Source: Tretioscincus oriximinensis (Eukaryota > Chordata > Lepidosauria > Squamata > Gymnophthalmidae). From it: a stretch of DNA of 64,000 nucleotides. Below the pieces are notes generated by a model, which worked only from the letters and a program-made list of their open reading frames with translations, was not told where the DNA came from and searched no databases. Shown piece after piece: positions 1 through 10,151 of the stretch; position 1 is the first letter of the stretch, and every line of letters begins with the position of its first letter. Position numbers and translations under genes: made by a program. The stretch is from assembly GCA_022410635.1 (NCBI GenBank), contig JAJVDF010000003.1, positions 3,521,990-3,585,989 of the forward strand, in the 5' to 3' direction.

Positions 1-1549
1 TTTTGTGAAGAAGACTATTCCTAGACTTGAATACTATGGCATACCACTGAAATACACAAGGGGTGGGTTCCTACTGGATGAAAAATTGGGTGTGAATCCT
101 ATGTGAAACCTAAGTGTCCACACTGTGTTTCCTTTTAATCCAGATTCAAACTGGTTTGGTACTTAAGTGGACTCACTGCAACTGGGTCTTTTTGGGGGGG
201 GGGCGTGTTCTCCAAAGAACTGGGTTAAAAATGGGTTTTCTTCATTCTGATTTTTTCTGCTCTCACGACCATTTGTAGCTGTTTGCTGGGCATGGTTTCT
301 GAGAGGAAGGAAAAGGGGAGGGCTGCATGTTCCCTCCTGGCCAATAGGCATCGTGAGTGTTCCCCAGATAGGGTGCCTTGGCAAGCCTTTGAATTGATCA
401 GTACACATTCGCCTTCCACGATGCAACACCTCCCTCATTCATTTTCCCAATAACTAGATGAGTGGCTGAACCAGTTCTACTACTTAGTGGTAATCAAGGT
501 GCAATCACCAGCTTGTTTCTGAAGGAAACAAAAGACTTTATTTTCAGTAGTTTCCATGGAGATTAACAGACTAGTTAGCTATAAGGCTCTGACTTAAGGC
601 ATCTTTAAATCAATTTTAATAGTGTTCATTTATGTGTTCACTTTGAATTTTTGTAATGCCTTATTAAAGCTATCCAGATTGGTTGTCACCATTTTTTTCT
701 GACTGTAGGATCAGTCTACCAATTAACCCCTGATTTTGTGCAAGAGTGAGCATAAGAGAGGATCATCCTCACTATAAACTATTGTGGAAACATTTTGGAG
801 ATCAGAAATTAGAGACAGGAGAATCAGCATAATGGTGATAGGTTGGCAAAAGTAGTTTGTTTCTTGAACATGAGGTTAAGGGAATGGAAACCTAACCAGG
901 CACTTAGCAACAATATGTTGCCTTAAAGAAGGCAGCAAAGGGGAAGGGGGATATTTAGTAGCCACACCCACAGCAATAGGCTTGGACAGTGAAAACCATG
1001 TCCAGGCCATAAACAACTGGGTTTTCCTGTAGTCGGGACAGTTACTTTGAAGCGAAACTAGAATCTTGTGACCCTGTGTGGCTGGAAAATCCAGTTTGGA
1101 ACTGAGTGAAAAAAACTAGTTTCATATGGGGCAACTCTGGTTTCATTCTCCTTCTTCTAAAGCAGAATATTTTTCCTCCAATGAGAACACAGCCAAGTAC
1201 AAGAAATATAAGGAGAAGGAGATGAAGAAGGAGAAAATATGAGTTGGTTTTATACCAACTTAATAAGGGGTCTTATGAGCTGATAAACTGTTTTATGAAG
1301 TTGATGGGGGGAAAACAGTTATTGACAATATCTATGGTTATTGAGCAAAAACTGATTAGTTTTGGTGAAAAAACACATGAATGTTTCTGTGAATGAATTA
1401 CATTTTAGCTCTTTTTACTGTAAGCTGCAAGGAGGAATCAGCATGATTGTCATTCATAAATTATCATAAGGGTGAAGTGGAAAGTTTAGGGATCTGATAT
1501 TGACAGCAAACTATTCAATAATGATTAATATTATAAGAGTTTTTTCTTT
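1..1549. other. No gene or recognised repeat
   Basis: I see no gene, no convincing open frame and no repeat that I can name here. The stretch is AT-rich, of ordinary complexity, with a short G run near 195-204. It may be intron or intergenic DNA. Confidence 0.5.
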
Positions 1550-1831
1550 ATCACACAACTTACTTCCAGAAGAGGTTGTGGCAGTTAGCAGCCTGGATAG
1601 CTTTAAGACAGGATTAGACAAATTCATGAAAGCCAAGTAAATCAATGGCTACTAGGATGGATCTCTTGATACTACTTCCAGGATGAAACAATAGGCAGAA
1701 CTCCAGAAATGCCATTTGAAGAGAGTCAAGAACAAATGAAGGTCTATGTTCAGTTAGTAGGTCACTGGGTGAGACAGAATGCTGGACCTGGGCTGTTCAA
1801 CAGGGCTCCTCTTAAATTTGTTTTAACCAGC
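1550..1831 (+). mobile_element. CR1-type LINE, 3' end fragment
   Basis: The order of short blocks matches many other copies in this window: a 'TTACTTCCAGAAGAGG' block, then 'AGCAGCCTGGATAGC', 'AAGACAGGATTAGACAAATTC', a 'GAAATGCCATTTG' block, and finally 'GAATGCTGGACC...CAGGGCTCCTCTTA' close to the 3' terminus. Copies elsewhere end in 8-bp tails of the TTCTTATG or ATTCTATG type, a hallmark of CR1 LINEs. This copy is 5'-truncated, carries no useful coding frame and looks old. Confidence 0.7.
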
Positions 1832-2804
1832 ATACAAAATGGCTGATGGGAGAATGTGTCACATGAATCTGACAGAACGACTAAACTTGAAATATACGAT
1901 AAACGGAACGTAAGAATAAAATTAAGTAAAACCAGTAAACTGATGGTTGGGTTCACCAGGAAATACTAGAATAAACAGATTTCCAGTACAATGCAATCCA
2001 AGGACAGATCATATCCATTTCTCCATTTTCATCTTTGAAAATGGGTAGTGCAATTTCCTTTCTCTTTTCATTGTTCTCCATTATAGGAAGGAGGGAGGGA
2101 TTTTTTGGGCTTGTGGTTCTCTTTTGAGAACACTTGTGACAACTAATCATTGTAGGTGTCTAGACCCATGATAATCTTTGTTGAGTTGCTGCTTCTACAT
2201 CCAATATCTTCGGCATCCTGTGCTTATTTTGAATTGATTTATTTTCATTTGTGACACTGTTCTCGTTCTTTTTCTTCTGGAACATCTTTATAGCACAAAC
2301 TTGCCATGTTTTCAAGCTCCAGCGGACAACATTGATTTGCAGGATTAGGACATAACAGTGTAAAGATATGGCAATAGTAATGGTACAGAATTCTTACCGG
2401 TATGCTCATGTTCTAACGCTTCATTCATTCCATTCACTCATATTCTTGCATTCCAAAGAAAGAAAAAGGCAGCCCGTGATGGAGAGCCACATAAAATAAT
2501 ACTTTTAATGTGGGTATGGCTTTGAGGATTCCGATGTGCTTTCAATATGTATTCAGGGGAATCCTTGTTGTAAGCATATGGTGAGAACTTCTAGTAGGGC
2601 CACAACTAGGGTGGTAAAACTGGTGCAAACACACTGGAGCACCATTCTGGTGATACAAGGACACGATGCATGTGACAATTGGAGCCTGGAAATGGACTCA
2701 CCTACCCAACTTTCCTCTCACTGCACAATTTTGAGGCCTTGGTTATACCAGAAGCCTTTATCTCCTCTTAATTTTGATATTGGCCTAATCATAACCCACT
2801 CTCA
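1832..2804. other. No gene or recognised repeat
   Basis: Nothing recognisable. A 92-codon frame at 2536-2814 has no family resemblance and I treat it as chance. Confidence 0.45.
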
Positions 2805-2945
2805 GTGTGAGTAATGGAGAAAATATTTTTTTCTTTCCTCACCTTATCCATCCCATGCATGATTTTATAGATTTCAATCAGATCACTTCTTAAACCCTTT
2901 TTGAGACAGCCATTAGGAACCTCCGAATCCTTCAAAATATGAAAA
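2805..2945 (-). mobile_element. CR1-type LINE fragment, end of ORF2
   Basis: Read on the minus strand this gives the characteristic C-terminal CR1 wording GLRSDLIEIYKIMHGMDKV, seen also near 14.3, 25.5, 26.7 and 41.2 kb. Only about 140 bp remain. It is a truncated fossil. Confidence 0.7.
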
Positions 2946-3103
2946 TTACAGGTTTCAGCTTTTGTGCTGATAAATGAGCATAAGGACTGCAAGTGAGGTG
3001 AGAACTACTGAGTGGTCCTGTAACTAAACTTGTAAGTAGGGCTATTAGGCAATACCTTCCAGTAATGGTTGAACATCCTTTAGGATATCATGCTACAGAA
3101 ACT

Positions 3104-3224
3104 GCTTGAAGAAAAAGAAGAAAAAAGAAGAAAAAAGAAAAAAAAAGAAGAAAAAAGAAGAAAAAAGAAGAAAAAGAAGAAAAAGAAGAAAAAAGGAAAA
3201 AAGAAGAAGAAAGAAGAAGAACTA
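3104..3224. repeat. Purine-only (GAA)n-like tract, SINE tail
   Basis: About 120 bp made only of G and A on this strand (AAG/AAAAG units). It directly abuts the minus-strand SINE at 3225-3514, so it is best read as the expanded (CTT)n-type tail of that SINE seen from the other strand. The lysine/glutamate-rich open frames over it are artefacts of composition. Confidence 0.75.
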
Positions 3225-3514
3225 CTGGGTTCTTATAGTCCACTTTTCTCACCTTTCAAAGGGACTCAAAGTGACTTACAAAGGGTTTTTTGCCCAAAGG
3301 CTTACATTCTATCTTCCCACCAAGCTGTGGTGGTTCCCATTTATCTACTTACAGTCAGCTACAATTTCTTGCAATTTTTGGTTTCAAATAACTGGGTTGC
3401 CTAGAGCTACAGGCTGGTAGAATGTGCTCATCCCTTCCCACATCCGACACAGGGCTTTGAAACCTGATCTCTAAGTTGAGAGACCGTTTCCTTAGTGACT
3501 GAGCCATTTGTGCT
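3225..3514 (-). mobile_element. tRNA-derived SINE, (CTT)n-tail family
   Basis: On the minus strand the element begins with a tRNA-like head: an A-box-like 'TGGCTCAGTCACTAAGG' and a B-box-like 'GGTTTCAAAGCCC'. Then follows a body shared with the plus-strand copy at 31002-31316, and a tail 'CTTTGAGTCCCTTTGAAAGG' before the pyrimidine repeat. The boxes are the internal RNA polymerase III promoter of tRNA-derived SINEs. The copy is diverged. The exact SINE family name is not certain. Confidence 0.7.
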
Positions 3515-4985
3515 AGATTCCCACCATTACAAGAGGCAAATCCTCTATAGTCATGTTATTATATGTGGAAAAGTATGTTTGACTGAACCCTTTGTGAAGG
3601 ATCAGCTGTTCTTCTAACCTGTATTCATCATTTGACCAATGATAAGGTTCAGTAACTCATTAGTTTCAGTAACTCATTAGCTTCAAACACCCATTACCCT
3701 GGATTTTACAGTCTCTATCTCTTTTCTTATTTAATTGCAGGCTTCGCTGTGTCCCAATTTAAAAACTTCCATATGGTGTCCACTAGTGGGAACAAGCAGG
3801 AGCAGTGAGACTCTGGTTTTAGTCTCCAAAACCAGTCACTGCCATAGTCACTGCTTCTGTGTCTTTATTTATCAGAAGCAGAATCCATGGAACAAATGAA
3901 ACAGTAAAGCCAAGCACTCGTTATACACATACAGATTTATACTGCAGAAAAGTAAGTTCCTTCCCTTTCATGGAATTCTTATTAGGAATGATGAAAGGAT
4001 GGTAAACTCCTCTTTGAAAAAAATGCGTATCCTGCATAACTGTGGTTTATTTTTTGAAGGCTACATATGTTAGCATCCAACTGTCACGTTCCTCCCCTTT
4101 CCCCAATGTGTAGAGGCCAGTGCCCCTTATATCTGGCAAGATTTGAAGCAAAAAATATACTCTTTGTTTACTTCCTTGAGCTCAGAAAAGAGAAGCCAAT
4201 CAGAAGCCTGCACACATAACATGCTGAAAAGTTCCCAGATGTCCAACGTGTTGGAAATACAGTTGTCCACTCAGTACATCAGCTTCTTGCTGCTTTAAAA
4301 CAGAGCAGAGTCACAATTGGCTTTTTTCCGGAATACAAGAAAATTCTGTGACAAAGCAGCTCATCTGGAAGGGGAAGATTTTTAAAACAATTGGTAGATG
4401 AAATCCTTTTTAGATCTCTCCATATATATTAACATCAATCACAGCAGAAAAGATGTTTCTACTTTAATTATATTTTCTGTGATACTAATTTGACTTGTAT
4501 TTATCAGGCAGAGATTTTTTTTTAAGTCGTCTTCTCTAATTAAATTGTTCTTCATTATTTCCTCCTCTTTACAATAAGATGCCAACCAGGTAATCAATAT
4601 AAAAATATCCAAAAGCTATTAAGGAACTTTGTATGGAATATCGGATTCCAATAGGAAGAATTACGGTCCACCTAATATTCTTATTCAGGCTCGTAGATTT
4701 ATTTATTTTTCTTTTACTCCTTTACTGCTGTAGTCTGGATTTGGTGAATAAATTGAAAAATGCCAAACTGAGTTATTGTGTTGTGTAGTTTTACTCAGGA
4801 TAAAGGAATGGAACACATTTGGTAACCAGGACTGTTTTCTTTCATTTTAAATTGTCTTCAGCAGTCATTGAACCAGACATGAAAGAAGGAAAGAGGATTT
4901 TAAAAAGCAACAGTTATTTCTTTCCTTGAATTGTGATCAACCGTTTCTATTAGGCAGAAGTAGACATAATAACATAAGTAAACAT
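3515..4985. other. No gene or recognised repeat
   Basis: Apart from a short imperfect tandem 'CAGTAACTCATTAG' near 3650-3690, I recognise nothing. Complexity is ordinary and no reading frame stands out. Confidence 0.45.
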
Positions 4986-5425
4986 AAGAAGAGGCCTGCT
5001 GAATGGGGTCATAGCTCATTTAGTGCAGCATTCAGTATTACCTAGTAGCCCACCAAGTTCATTTCCTGGGCATTTCAAGAAGAAGGAGAAGGCAAAACCA
5101 CCTCTTCTTTACTCCCTACAAATAGTATTTCAAGAATCCTGCCTATTGCTGCATCCCAAAGACAGTTGTAGGCTGACCAGATGACCCCTTTTTTGTTTTT
5201 GTTTTTTGAAAACCTGGTTTTGGGATGCCTCCCAGTTTTTTCTGAGGAAAATCCTTTCAAAAAAAGATTTTTATTCGATTTTTTTTTTTCCTCAGAAAAT
5301 ACNGGGAGGCACCCCCCAAATGGGCTTTCAACACGCACACCCAAAAGGGGTAATCTGGTCAGTCTAGTTTTCCAGACATGCATCTTAATAACTATTGACA
5401 CACTTGGCTTCCATGAATTTACCAG
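4986..5425 (-). mobile_element. CR1-type LINE 3' end, split by a MITE
   Basis: The minus-strand 3' terminus lies at the left. The blocks 'GCCTGCTGAATGGGG', 'CAGCATTC', 'CACCAAGTT', 'GCATTTCAAG' and 'GTATTTCAAGAATCCTGCC' match the copies at 23.25 and 24.1-24.7 kb. The homology stops at 5168 and resumes after 5366 ('ATTGACACACTTGGCTTCCATGAATTTACC'). The fold-back MITE therefore inserted into this CR1. Confidence 0.65.
5169..5366. mobile_element. Palindromic fold-back MITE, copy 1
   Basis: The two halves are inverted copies of each other. The left starts TAGGCTGACCAGATGACCCC and the right ends with a near-perfect inverse (TCTGGTCAGTCTA). The arms include the inverse pair 'GGGATGCCTCCCAGTTTTTTC' and 'GGGAGGCACCCC'. 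A TA dinucleotide flanks each end, as for Tc1/mariner-type target duplications. No coding capacity. It is nested in a CR1 fragment. Sister copies lie at 10927-11125 and 28791-28969. One N (near 5303) interrupts the right arm. Confidence 0.8.
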
Positions 5426-5429
5426 GGGG

Positions 5430-5757
5430 TCACTCTTTGAAGCTAAGACAAGGGGAAATATATTTTTTCCATCCAGATAGACATTGGTCTATGGAATCTT
5501 TTTTCAGAAGAAGTGGATAGCTTTAAGATAGGTGTAGACTATTTCATGGAAGACATATNTATCAATAGCTATTAGGAATGATCTTATGCTTCTGTCTCTG
5601 GTATAGAACAATAGGTAGTAATCCTGAAATGCCTTTTGCAGGGAGTTGAGCATTGGGCAAAACTATTTGCCTTCTCATGATTCTCAAGTATAATTTGTGG
5701 GACATTGTACTAGATGGGCTGTGGCTTTAATCAGCAGGACTCCTCTTATGTTCTTAT
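5430..5757 (+). mobile_element. CR1-type LINE 3' end fragment
   Basis: Plus-strand copy with the usual 3' order: 'GAAGAAGTGGATAGCTTTAAGATAGG', 'ATCAATAGCTATTAGGA', 'CCTGAAATGCC', 'TAGATGGGCTGTGGC', and the terminal 'CAGCAGGACTCCTCTTATGTTCTTATT' with the 8-bp TTCTTATG tail. It lies back to back with the minus-strand CR1 ending near 5425. One N near 5559. Confidence 0.75.
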
Positions 5758-6634
5758 TTAATCGCAAATAAGCATGGGGTTACTTAATATCTGCTCCAGT
5801 TGACATAGGTTTTAAAAGATAAAGCTCAGAAGCATCTGAAAGGACAACAAATCAGATAAGTTTAAAGTTTAGTGAACAACATATTGTATCATAAGACCAA
5901 CTTATTTTTAGCGTTATGACATTAAAGAAAGCTTGCATGCAAAAAAAGATAGAAGTGAATGCTTACATTGTTGACAGTTATTTTATTATTATTTCAGGTT
6001 TCTACTTGCAGCCTGCTTCACACTTATTTAAACTTGCGCTATAATGACCCATTGCACATTTTTAAAATAAAGGGTTGTAACAAGCAAGATAGGGTAACAA
6101 AATCTTCATTCTTTGCACTTGTTCCTGCCTACATATTTTACATTACCAGCTAGATAATTGTTTGGAAAGTCATAATGTAGATTTCATCCATGTGTGAATG
6201 AATAAAAAAACTCACCTCATATGAAAATGTTTTTTCCTGACTACCAGAATTTAATCAGAGAGGTTTGATTGCTTTCCCACGACACATGGAATTCTCTGAT
6301 AACAAGCCCTTTTCATATATATTTGCACAATCAAATGAATTGTATTGATTGGTAACACTTAATATCTCCTCAAACACCATTCTATTCGTTTTTACCAGGT
6401 TTCTGAAATTGAATGTTTCATGTTTAAAAAATCTGTAATGCTTATTGCTGGGTTTTTTTTTTTTGTAGTCTGAAGTAGAAGAATAATCTTTTCCACTTGG
6501 GACTAAGGCTTGCATAATGTGTTTTCAGACAAAATATTTGGATATGGAAGACATTAATAACAAGCCCATGAGGCTTTCTTCTTCTACTTAACTTCTTGTC
6601 ACAGAGCTTCACTGCAGTGGACTGAAAATGACAT
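5758..6634. other. No gene or recognised repeat
   Basis: AT-rich sequence without a recognised repeat or gene. Short open frames on both strands show no family resemblance. Confidence 0.45.
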
Positions 6635-6637
6635 ATA

Positions 6638-7028
6638 GGCTGTGTGCGCACAGCATATTCCTACCTCGATTGGAGACAAGGAAGACTACAGCACACAGGT
6701 TAAGTTTTGTTGAGCAGTCATCCTGCACTAAACGCCATTTATCCTGGAATAAGCTATTGCTGGGATATTCATGCATCGTTCCAGAGAGTCCCCGTTCTCT
6801 CATGTCTGTGGCNGCATGCAGGCATGTGCACAAATTTGACATGCAGTTGTTTCCATTGGCTGCTGCGCATAAAAATTAAAAAAGCCTCGGTCTGCACTGC
6901 NATGAGATTGAGGAGCGGTGTGAGGCATTGACCATGGAATATAGACATTTCCTGTGCACAGACACGTGATTGCTATATTCCAGAATATAACTTCATACTG
7001 GTTTTTATGTCATGGTTTACACGCAGCC
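6638..7028 (+). mobile_element. Harbinger-like non-autonomous DNA transposon, short form
   Basis: A 391-bp element with imperfect terminal inverted repeats: the left end is GGCTGTGTGCGCACAG and the right end reads GGCTGCGTGTAAACC on the opposite strand. It is flanked by ATA on both sides (6635-6637 and 7029-7031). Internal landmarks 'CGCCATTTATCCTGGAATAA', 'GCTATTGCTGGGATATTC' and 'GCTATATTCCAGAATATA' recur in the elements at 16.3, 19.0 and 28.0 kb. The 3-bp AT target duplications of all four copies (ATA, TAT, TAA, TTA) fit the PIF/Harbinger group; the superfamily assignment is inference. No transposase. Confidence 0.7.
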
Positions 7029-7033
7029 ATAGT

Positions 7034-7293
7034 TTGGAGAACCAGTTTGGTGTAGTGATTAGAGTGTTGGACTCATACGTGGCAGTCTCTCAGTTCGNTT
7101 CCCCACTCCTCCATGAAAGCCAGTTGGGTGACCTTGGGCCAGTCACAGTTCTTTTAACTCTCTCAGCCCCACCCACTCCACAAGGTGTCTGTAGTGAAGA
7201 AAGCAACAAAAGCTATGTGCCCTATGGTTGGCTGCTCTGAGACCTTCGTGTATAGGGCGTGATACAAATACGAATAAATAAAAAAATAAAAAA
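7034..7293 (+). mobile_element. tRNA-derived SINE with L2-like 3' tail
   Basis: The head has an A-box-like 'TTGGTGTAGTGATTAGAGTG' and a B-box-like 'AGTTCGNTTCCCC'. The body contains 'CCTCCATGAAAGCCAG', 'GACCTTGGGCCAGTCACAG' and 'CAAGGTGTCTG'. The 3' end 'CTGAGACCTTCGTGTATAGGGCG' followed by an AAATA-rich tail matches the 3' end of the L2-like LINE copies near 24.4 kb. That shared end is the usual sign that a SINE borrows a LINE's retrotransposition machinery. Copies on both strands lie at 30.3, 35.7 and 36.2 kb. The SINE resembles known squamate tRNA-SINEs. Confidence 0.8.
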
Positions 7294-7439
7294 AGTGTTT
7301 TAATAACTGCTGTGTGCATTATTATCCTGATTTTCAATTGAATCAGCGTTGATGATCCAACTAGCAAGACAGTTGGAGTGAACGGTAAGTAATGGTAGAT
7401 GGTCACATGTTCAATGCATTTTCATATTTCAAAGAAAAA

Positions 7440-7531
7440 ATGTCTAAGACTAGGTCTAGATTATTTAGCAGAGAGATCTCAAAGCATCTTAGAAACTAAC
7501 AAGAAAAAGNTAGGCAGTGTCAGCTTTTGTT
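7440..7531 (+). repeat. Unclassified repeat family A, partial
   Basis: Contains the family signature 'GATCTCAAAGCATCTTAGAAACTAACAAG' (read here in pieces) followed by 'GGCAGTGTCAGCTTTTGTTG'. The copy stops where the CR1 at 7532 begins, suggesting CR1 insertion into it. Family A recurs at least ten times in this window; its class is unknown to me. Confidence 0.55.
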
Positions 7532-7872
7532 GAATCATAGAATCATAGCATTGGAAGGGGCCTCCAGGGTCATCAGGTCCAACCCCCTGCTCAATGCAGG
7601 ATTTATTAAACCAACCCAAACAGATGACTGTCCAGTCTCTGAAGACTTCCACCAAAGGCGAACTCACTACCTCCTGTGGCAACCTGTTCCACTGGTTGAT
7701 CACCCTTAGTGTTAGAAAGTATTTTTCTGATATCTAATCTAAATCTACTCCCTTGCCATTTCATCCCATAGTCCCATTGTTTCTAGTCCTTCCATGTGCC
7801 AATGAGAGCAATGCTGATCCCTTCTGCTCTGTGATAGTCCTTCAGATATTTGTAGACAGCTATCAAGTCTAG
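7532..7872 (-). mobile_element. CR1 LINE 3' region with ATTCTATG-type tail
   Basis: On the plus strand it starts with two AATCATAG units, the inverse of the classic CR1 (ATTCTATG)n tail. Then follow 'GGAAGGGGCCTCCAGGGTCAT', 'CCAACCCCCTGCTCAATGCAGG' and 'CACTACCTCCTGTGGCAACCTGTTCCACTG', close to the well-known amniote CR1 3' end, and on to 'GTTTCTAGTCCTTCCATGTGCC'. It is a 5'-truncated copy belonging to another CR1 subfamily than the TTCTTATG-tailed ones. Confidence 0.85.
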
Positions 7873-8039
7873 TTGGTAAATCTACTTCTTGCTAATGCAA
7901 GCTTATGACACTTACTTTTTTCTAGTAGTATCTAAAAATGCATNCATGGGGAGAAGATATTATTCTCTCAGCCAAAGACCAAGATAAAGAGGTGCATCTT
8001 TACTAGGTGGCTAAACATATAAAATGTGAGTACATTATA

Positions 8040-8205
8040 TACTGCAGAGGGGAGACCATTCTCTTTGATCAATTGACAGCCTTTTGAGTCTCAAAGGTAG
8101 CAGAGCTGTTGAGAATACCTCTCCAGAACATCTTAGGATGCAGACAGATCTGTATGAAGGAGATATTCTTTTAGATATTTGAGGGTCCAAGCCATTTAGA
8201 GCTTT
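8040..8205. repeat. Dispersed LINE-associated repeat, left part
   Basis: The text 'TTAGATATTTGAGGGTCCAAGCCATTTAGAGCTTTC' resembles a dispersed repeat that I remember as common in amniote genomes and that is also seen at 44860-45370. Its continuation ('AACTGGGCTCGAAACCAAATGGGCAGCCAG') appears only after 9505, so the CR1 at 8206-9504 split it. Confidence 0.45.
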
Positions 8206-8400
8206 CTAAGAACATAAGAACATAAGAACATAAGAAGAGCCATACTGGATCAGGCCACAGCCCATCGAGTCCAGCATTCTGTGTCACACAAAGGNCCACC
8301 AGATGCACCTGGGCAGTCCGAACAGAGGAAAGCAAAATATGCTGCTCCTGTTCGTGACTCCCTGCAAATGGTATTTCAAAAGTCCTGCCTGTTGCTCCAT

Positions 8401-9220
8401 NNNNNNNNNNNNNNNNNNNNNNNNNNNNNNNNNNNNNNNNNNNNNNNNNNNNNNNNNNNNNNNNNNNNNNNNNNNNNNNNNNNNNNNNNNNNNNNNNNNN
8501 NNNNNNNNNNNNNNNNNNNNNNNNNNNNNNNNNNNNNNNNNNNNNNNNNNNNNNNNNNNNNNNNNNNNNNNNNNNNNNNNNNNNNNNNNNNNNNNNNNNN
8601 NNNNNNNNNNNNNNNNNNNNNNNNNNNNNNNNNNNNNNNNNNNNNNNNNNNNNNNNNNNNNNNNNNNNNNNNNNNNNNNNNNNNNNNNNNNNNNNNNNNN
8701 NNNNNNNNNNNNNNNNNNNNNNNNNNNNNNNNNNNNNNNNNNNNNNNNNNNNNNNNNNNNNNNNNNNNNNNNNNNNNNNNNNNNNNNNNNNNNNNNNNNN
8801 NNNNNNNNNNNNNNNNNNNNNNNNNNNNNNNNNNNNNNNNNNNNNNNNNNNNNNNNNNNNNNNNNNNNNNNNNNNNNNNNNNNNNNNNNNNNNNNNNNNN
8901 NNNNNNNNNNNNNNNNNNNNNNNNNNNNNNNNNNNNNNNNNNNNNNNNNNNNNNNNNNNNNNNNNNNNNNNNNNNNNNNNNNNNNNNNNNNNNNNNNNNN
9001 NNNNNNNNNNNNNNNNNNNNNNNNNNNNNNNNNNNNNNNNNNNNNNNNNNNNNNNNNNNNNNNNNNNNNNNNNNNNNNNNNNNNNNNNNNNNNNNNNNNN
9101 NNNNNNNNNNNNNNNNNNNNNNNNNNNNNNNNNNNNNNNNNNNNNNNNNNNNNNNNNNNNNNNNNNNNNNNNNNNNNNNNNNNNNNNNNNNNNNNNNNNN
9201 NNNNNNNNNNNNNNNNNNNN
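8401..9220. other. Assembly gap, 820 N
   Basis: A run of 820 unknown bases. Any long open frames across it are meaningless. Confidence 1.
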
Positions 9221-9500
9221 ATTGAAAAGCAAGGGTCCCAGTACAGATCCCTGGGGTACCCCACTTCTTACCTCTTTCCACTCAGAGAACTGTCCATTTA
9301 ATACTACCCTCTGTTTTCTATCTTTTAGCCAGTTTCCAATCCAGGACAAAGTCTGTCCTCTTATACCATGAGTATGGAGTTTTTTTAGAAGCCTTTGATG
9401 AGGGACTTTATCAAACGCCTTCTGAAAATCTAGATACACAATATCAACTGGATCCCCTTTATCTACATGTTTGTTTACATTCTCAAAGAAGTTTACATTC
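9221..9500 (-). pseudogene. CR1/Jockey-superfamily reverse transcriptase, partial
   Basis: Minus-strand translation shows RT motif A in VYLDFQKAFDKVPHQ, with the catalytic Asp, then HTHGIRG, SWIGNWLKDRKQRVV and motif B in SGVPQGSVLGPLLF. The frame runs straight into the N gap, so motif C (the two Asp) is not visible. The enzyme copies LINE RNA into DNA at a nicked target. A 19-bp tandem duplication at about 9473-9510 (TTTACATTCTCAAAGAAG twice) lies at the upstream edge, and the frame before it is not LINE-like, so this is a truncated remnant. Confidence 0.8.
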
Positions 9501-9504
9501 TCAA

Positions 9505-9560
9505 AGAAGAACATTAATACAGTGAACTGGGCTCGAAACCAAATGGGCAGCCAGTANAGT
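9505..9560. repeat. Dispersed LINE-associated repeat, right part
   Basis: 'AGTGAACTGGGCTCGAAACCAAATGGGCAGCCAG' is the expected continuation of the repeat left off at 8205. It marks the far side of the CR1 insertion. Confidence 0.45.
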
Positions 9561-9697
9561 TCACCTGTACATTGCAATGCAGTATATTGCAGGAAATGAA
9601 GACCCTGAAAAAATGCAGCAGTTCCCTCTTGTCTGTAGTTCAATATGCAGTTGTGTGATATCCAATGATATCAAAGCAGGACCTTGGGCAGAGGTTA

Positions 9698-10151
9698 CAG
9701 GGGCTAAAGCCCTGGGCAGTAGGTTGGTGTCCATTTATTGGGGGCAGCAAATTGCCNGCCATTTAAATTTAAATTTCTCCCAGTTACATCTACTGGATAT
9801 GTCCCAGCAGCAGCAGACATGTACTTCATATGTCCCAGACACCACCAATAGGCTCTGCCGCCATGCACCATTGTATTGTTGCTCTGCTGCTTTGAATGGG
9901 CTGCCACCTGACATAGGCAGCTGAGAGTGAGAGACACAGAGTATAGGAAAAATGATGTCACTTCCTGAATTTGCTTCTGGGAATGGCACCCGGAATGATA
10001 TCACTTCCTGTCCCACCCCGGAAGTTACATCACTTCCTGTCGTGCCCAAGAACTGACATAACTTTCAGTCCTGCATGGAAGTGTTCGGGGGGGGGGGGGG
10101 CATAAAAATTTTTGCAGCCCAGGGGTGACATATACCCTAAATCCGGCCCTG
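9698..10151. mobile_element. Probable hAT-like MITE
   Basis: The right end 'CCTAAATCCGGCCCTG' is the inverse of CAGGGCCGGATTTAGG, a terminus I associate with hAT elements in vertebrates. The left end CAGGGGCTAAAGCCCTGG is a weaker match and no clean 8-bp target duplication is visible, so the left border is uncertain. Inside are a poly-G run (10087-10101) and a degenerate tandem array of ETS-like motifs. No transposase. Confidence 0.5.
9948..10082. repeat. Degenerate ~28-30 bp tandem repeat with ETS-like cores
   Basis: Four units of the pattern 'TGATATCACTTCCTG...CCCGGAA' follow each other. The first three have CACTTCCTG intact (the inverse of CAGGAAGTG), and CCGGAA recurs at the unit ends. 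The fourth is eroded. CAGGAAGTG and CCGGAAGT are recognised ETS-family binding sequences; function here is untested. Confidence 0.6.

Larger units (their letters stand above)
8206..9504 (-). mobile_element. CR1-type LINE containing an assembly gap
   Basis: The 3' terminus at the left has three AACATAAG units (inverse of TTCTTATG), then 'GGATCAGGCCACAGCCCATCGAGTCCAGCATTCTG', the standard 3' end. After the gap, 9221-9500 encodes reverse transcriptase on the minus strand. The two pieces fit one 5'-truncated copy inserted in the repeat at 8040-8205 / 9505-9560. The distance from RT motif B to the 3' end in this clade is usually longer than the 820-N gap allows, so the gap size may be only nominal. 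Confidence 0.75.

Noticed and set aside
3090..3420. Lysine/glutamate-rich 104-residue frames
   Set aside because: They read through a GAA-type purine tract and a SINE. Low-complexity artefact.
5075..5480. Overlapping opposite-strand frames of about 100 codons with similar protein text
   Set aside because: The similarity arises because the fold-back MITE is palindromic. No coding function.
8171..9643. Apparent 300-490 codon open frames
   Set aside because: Most of their length is the N gap. Only 9221-9500 on the minus strand has real reverse-transcriptase content.
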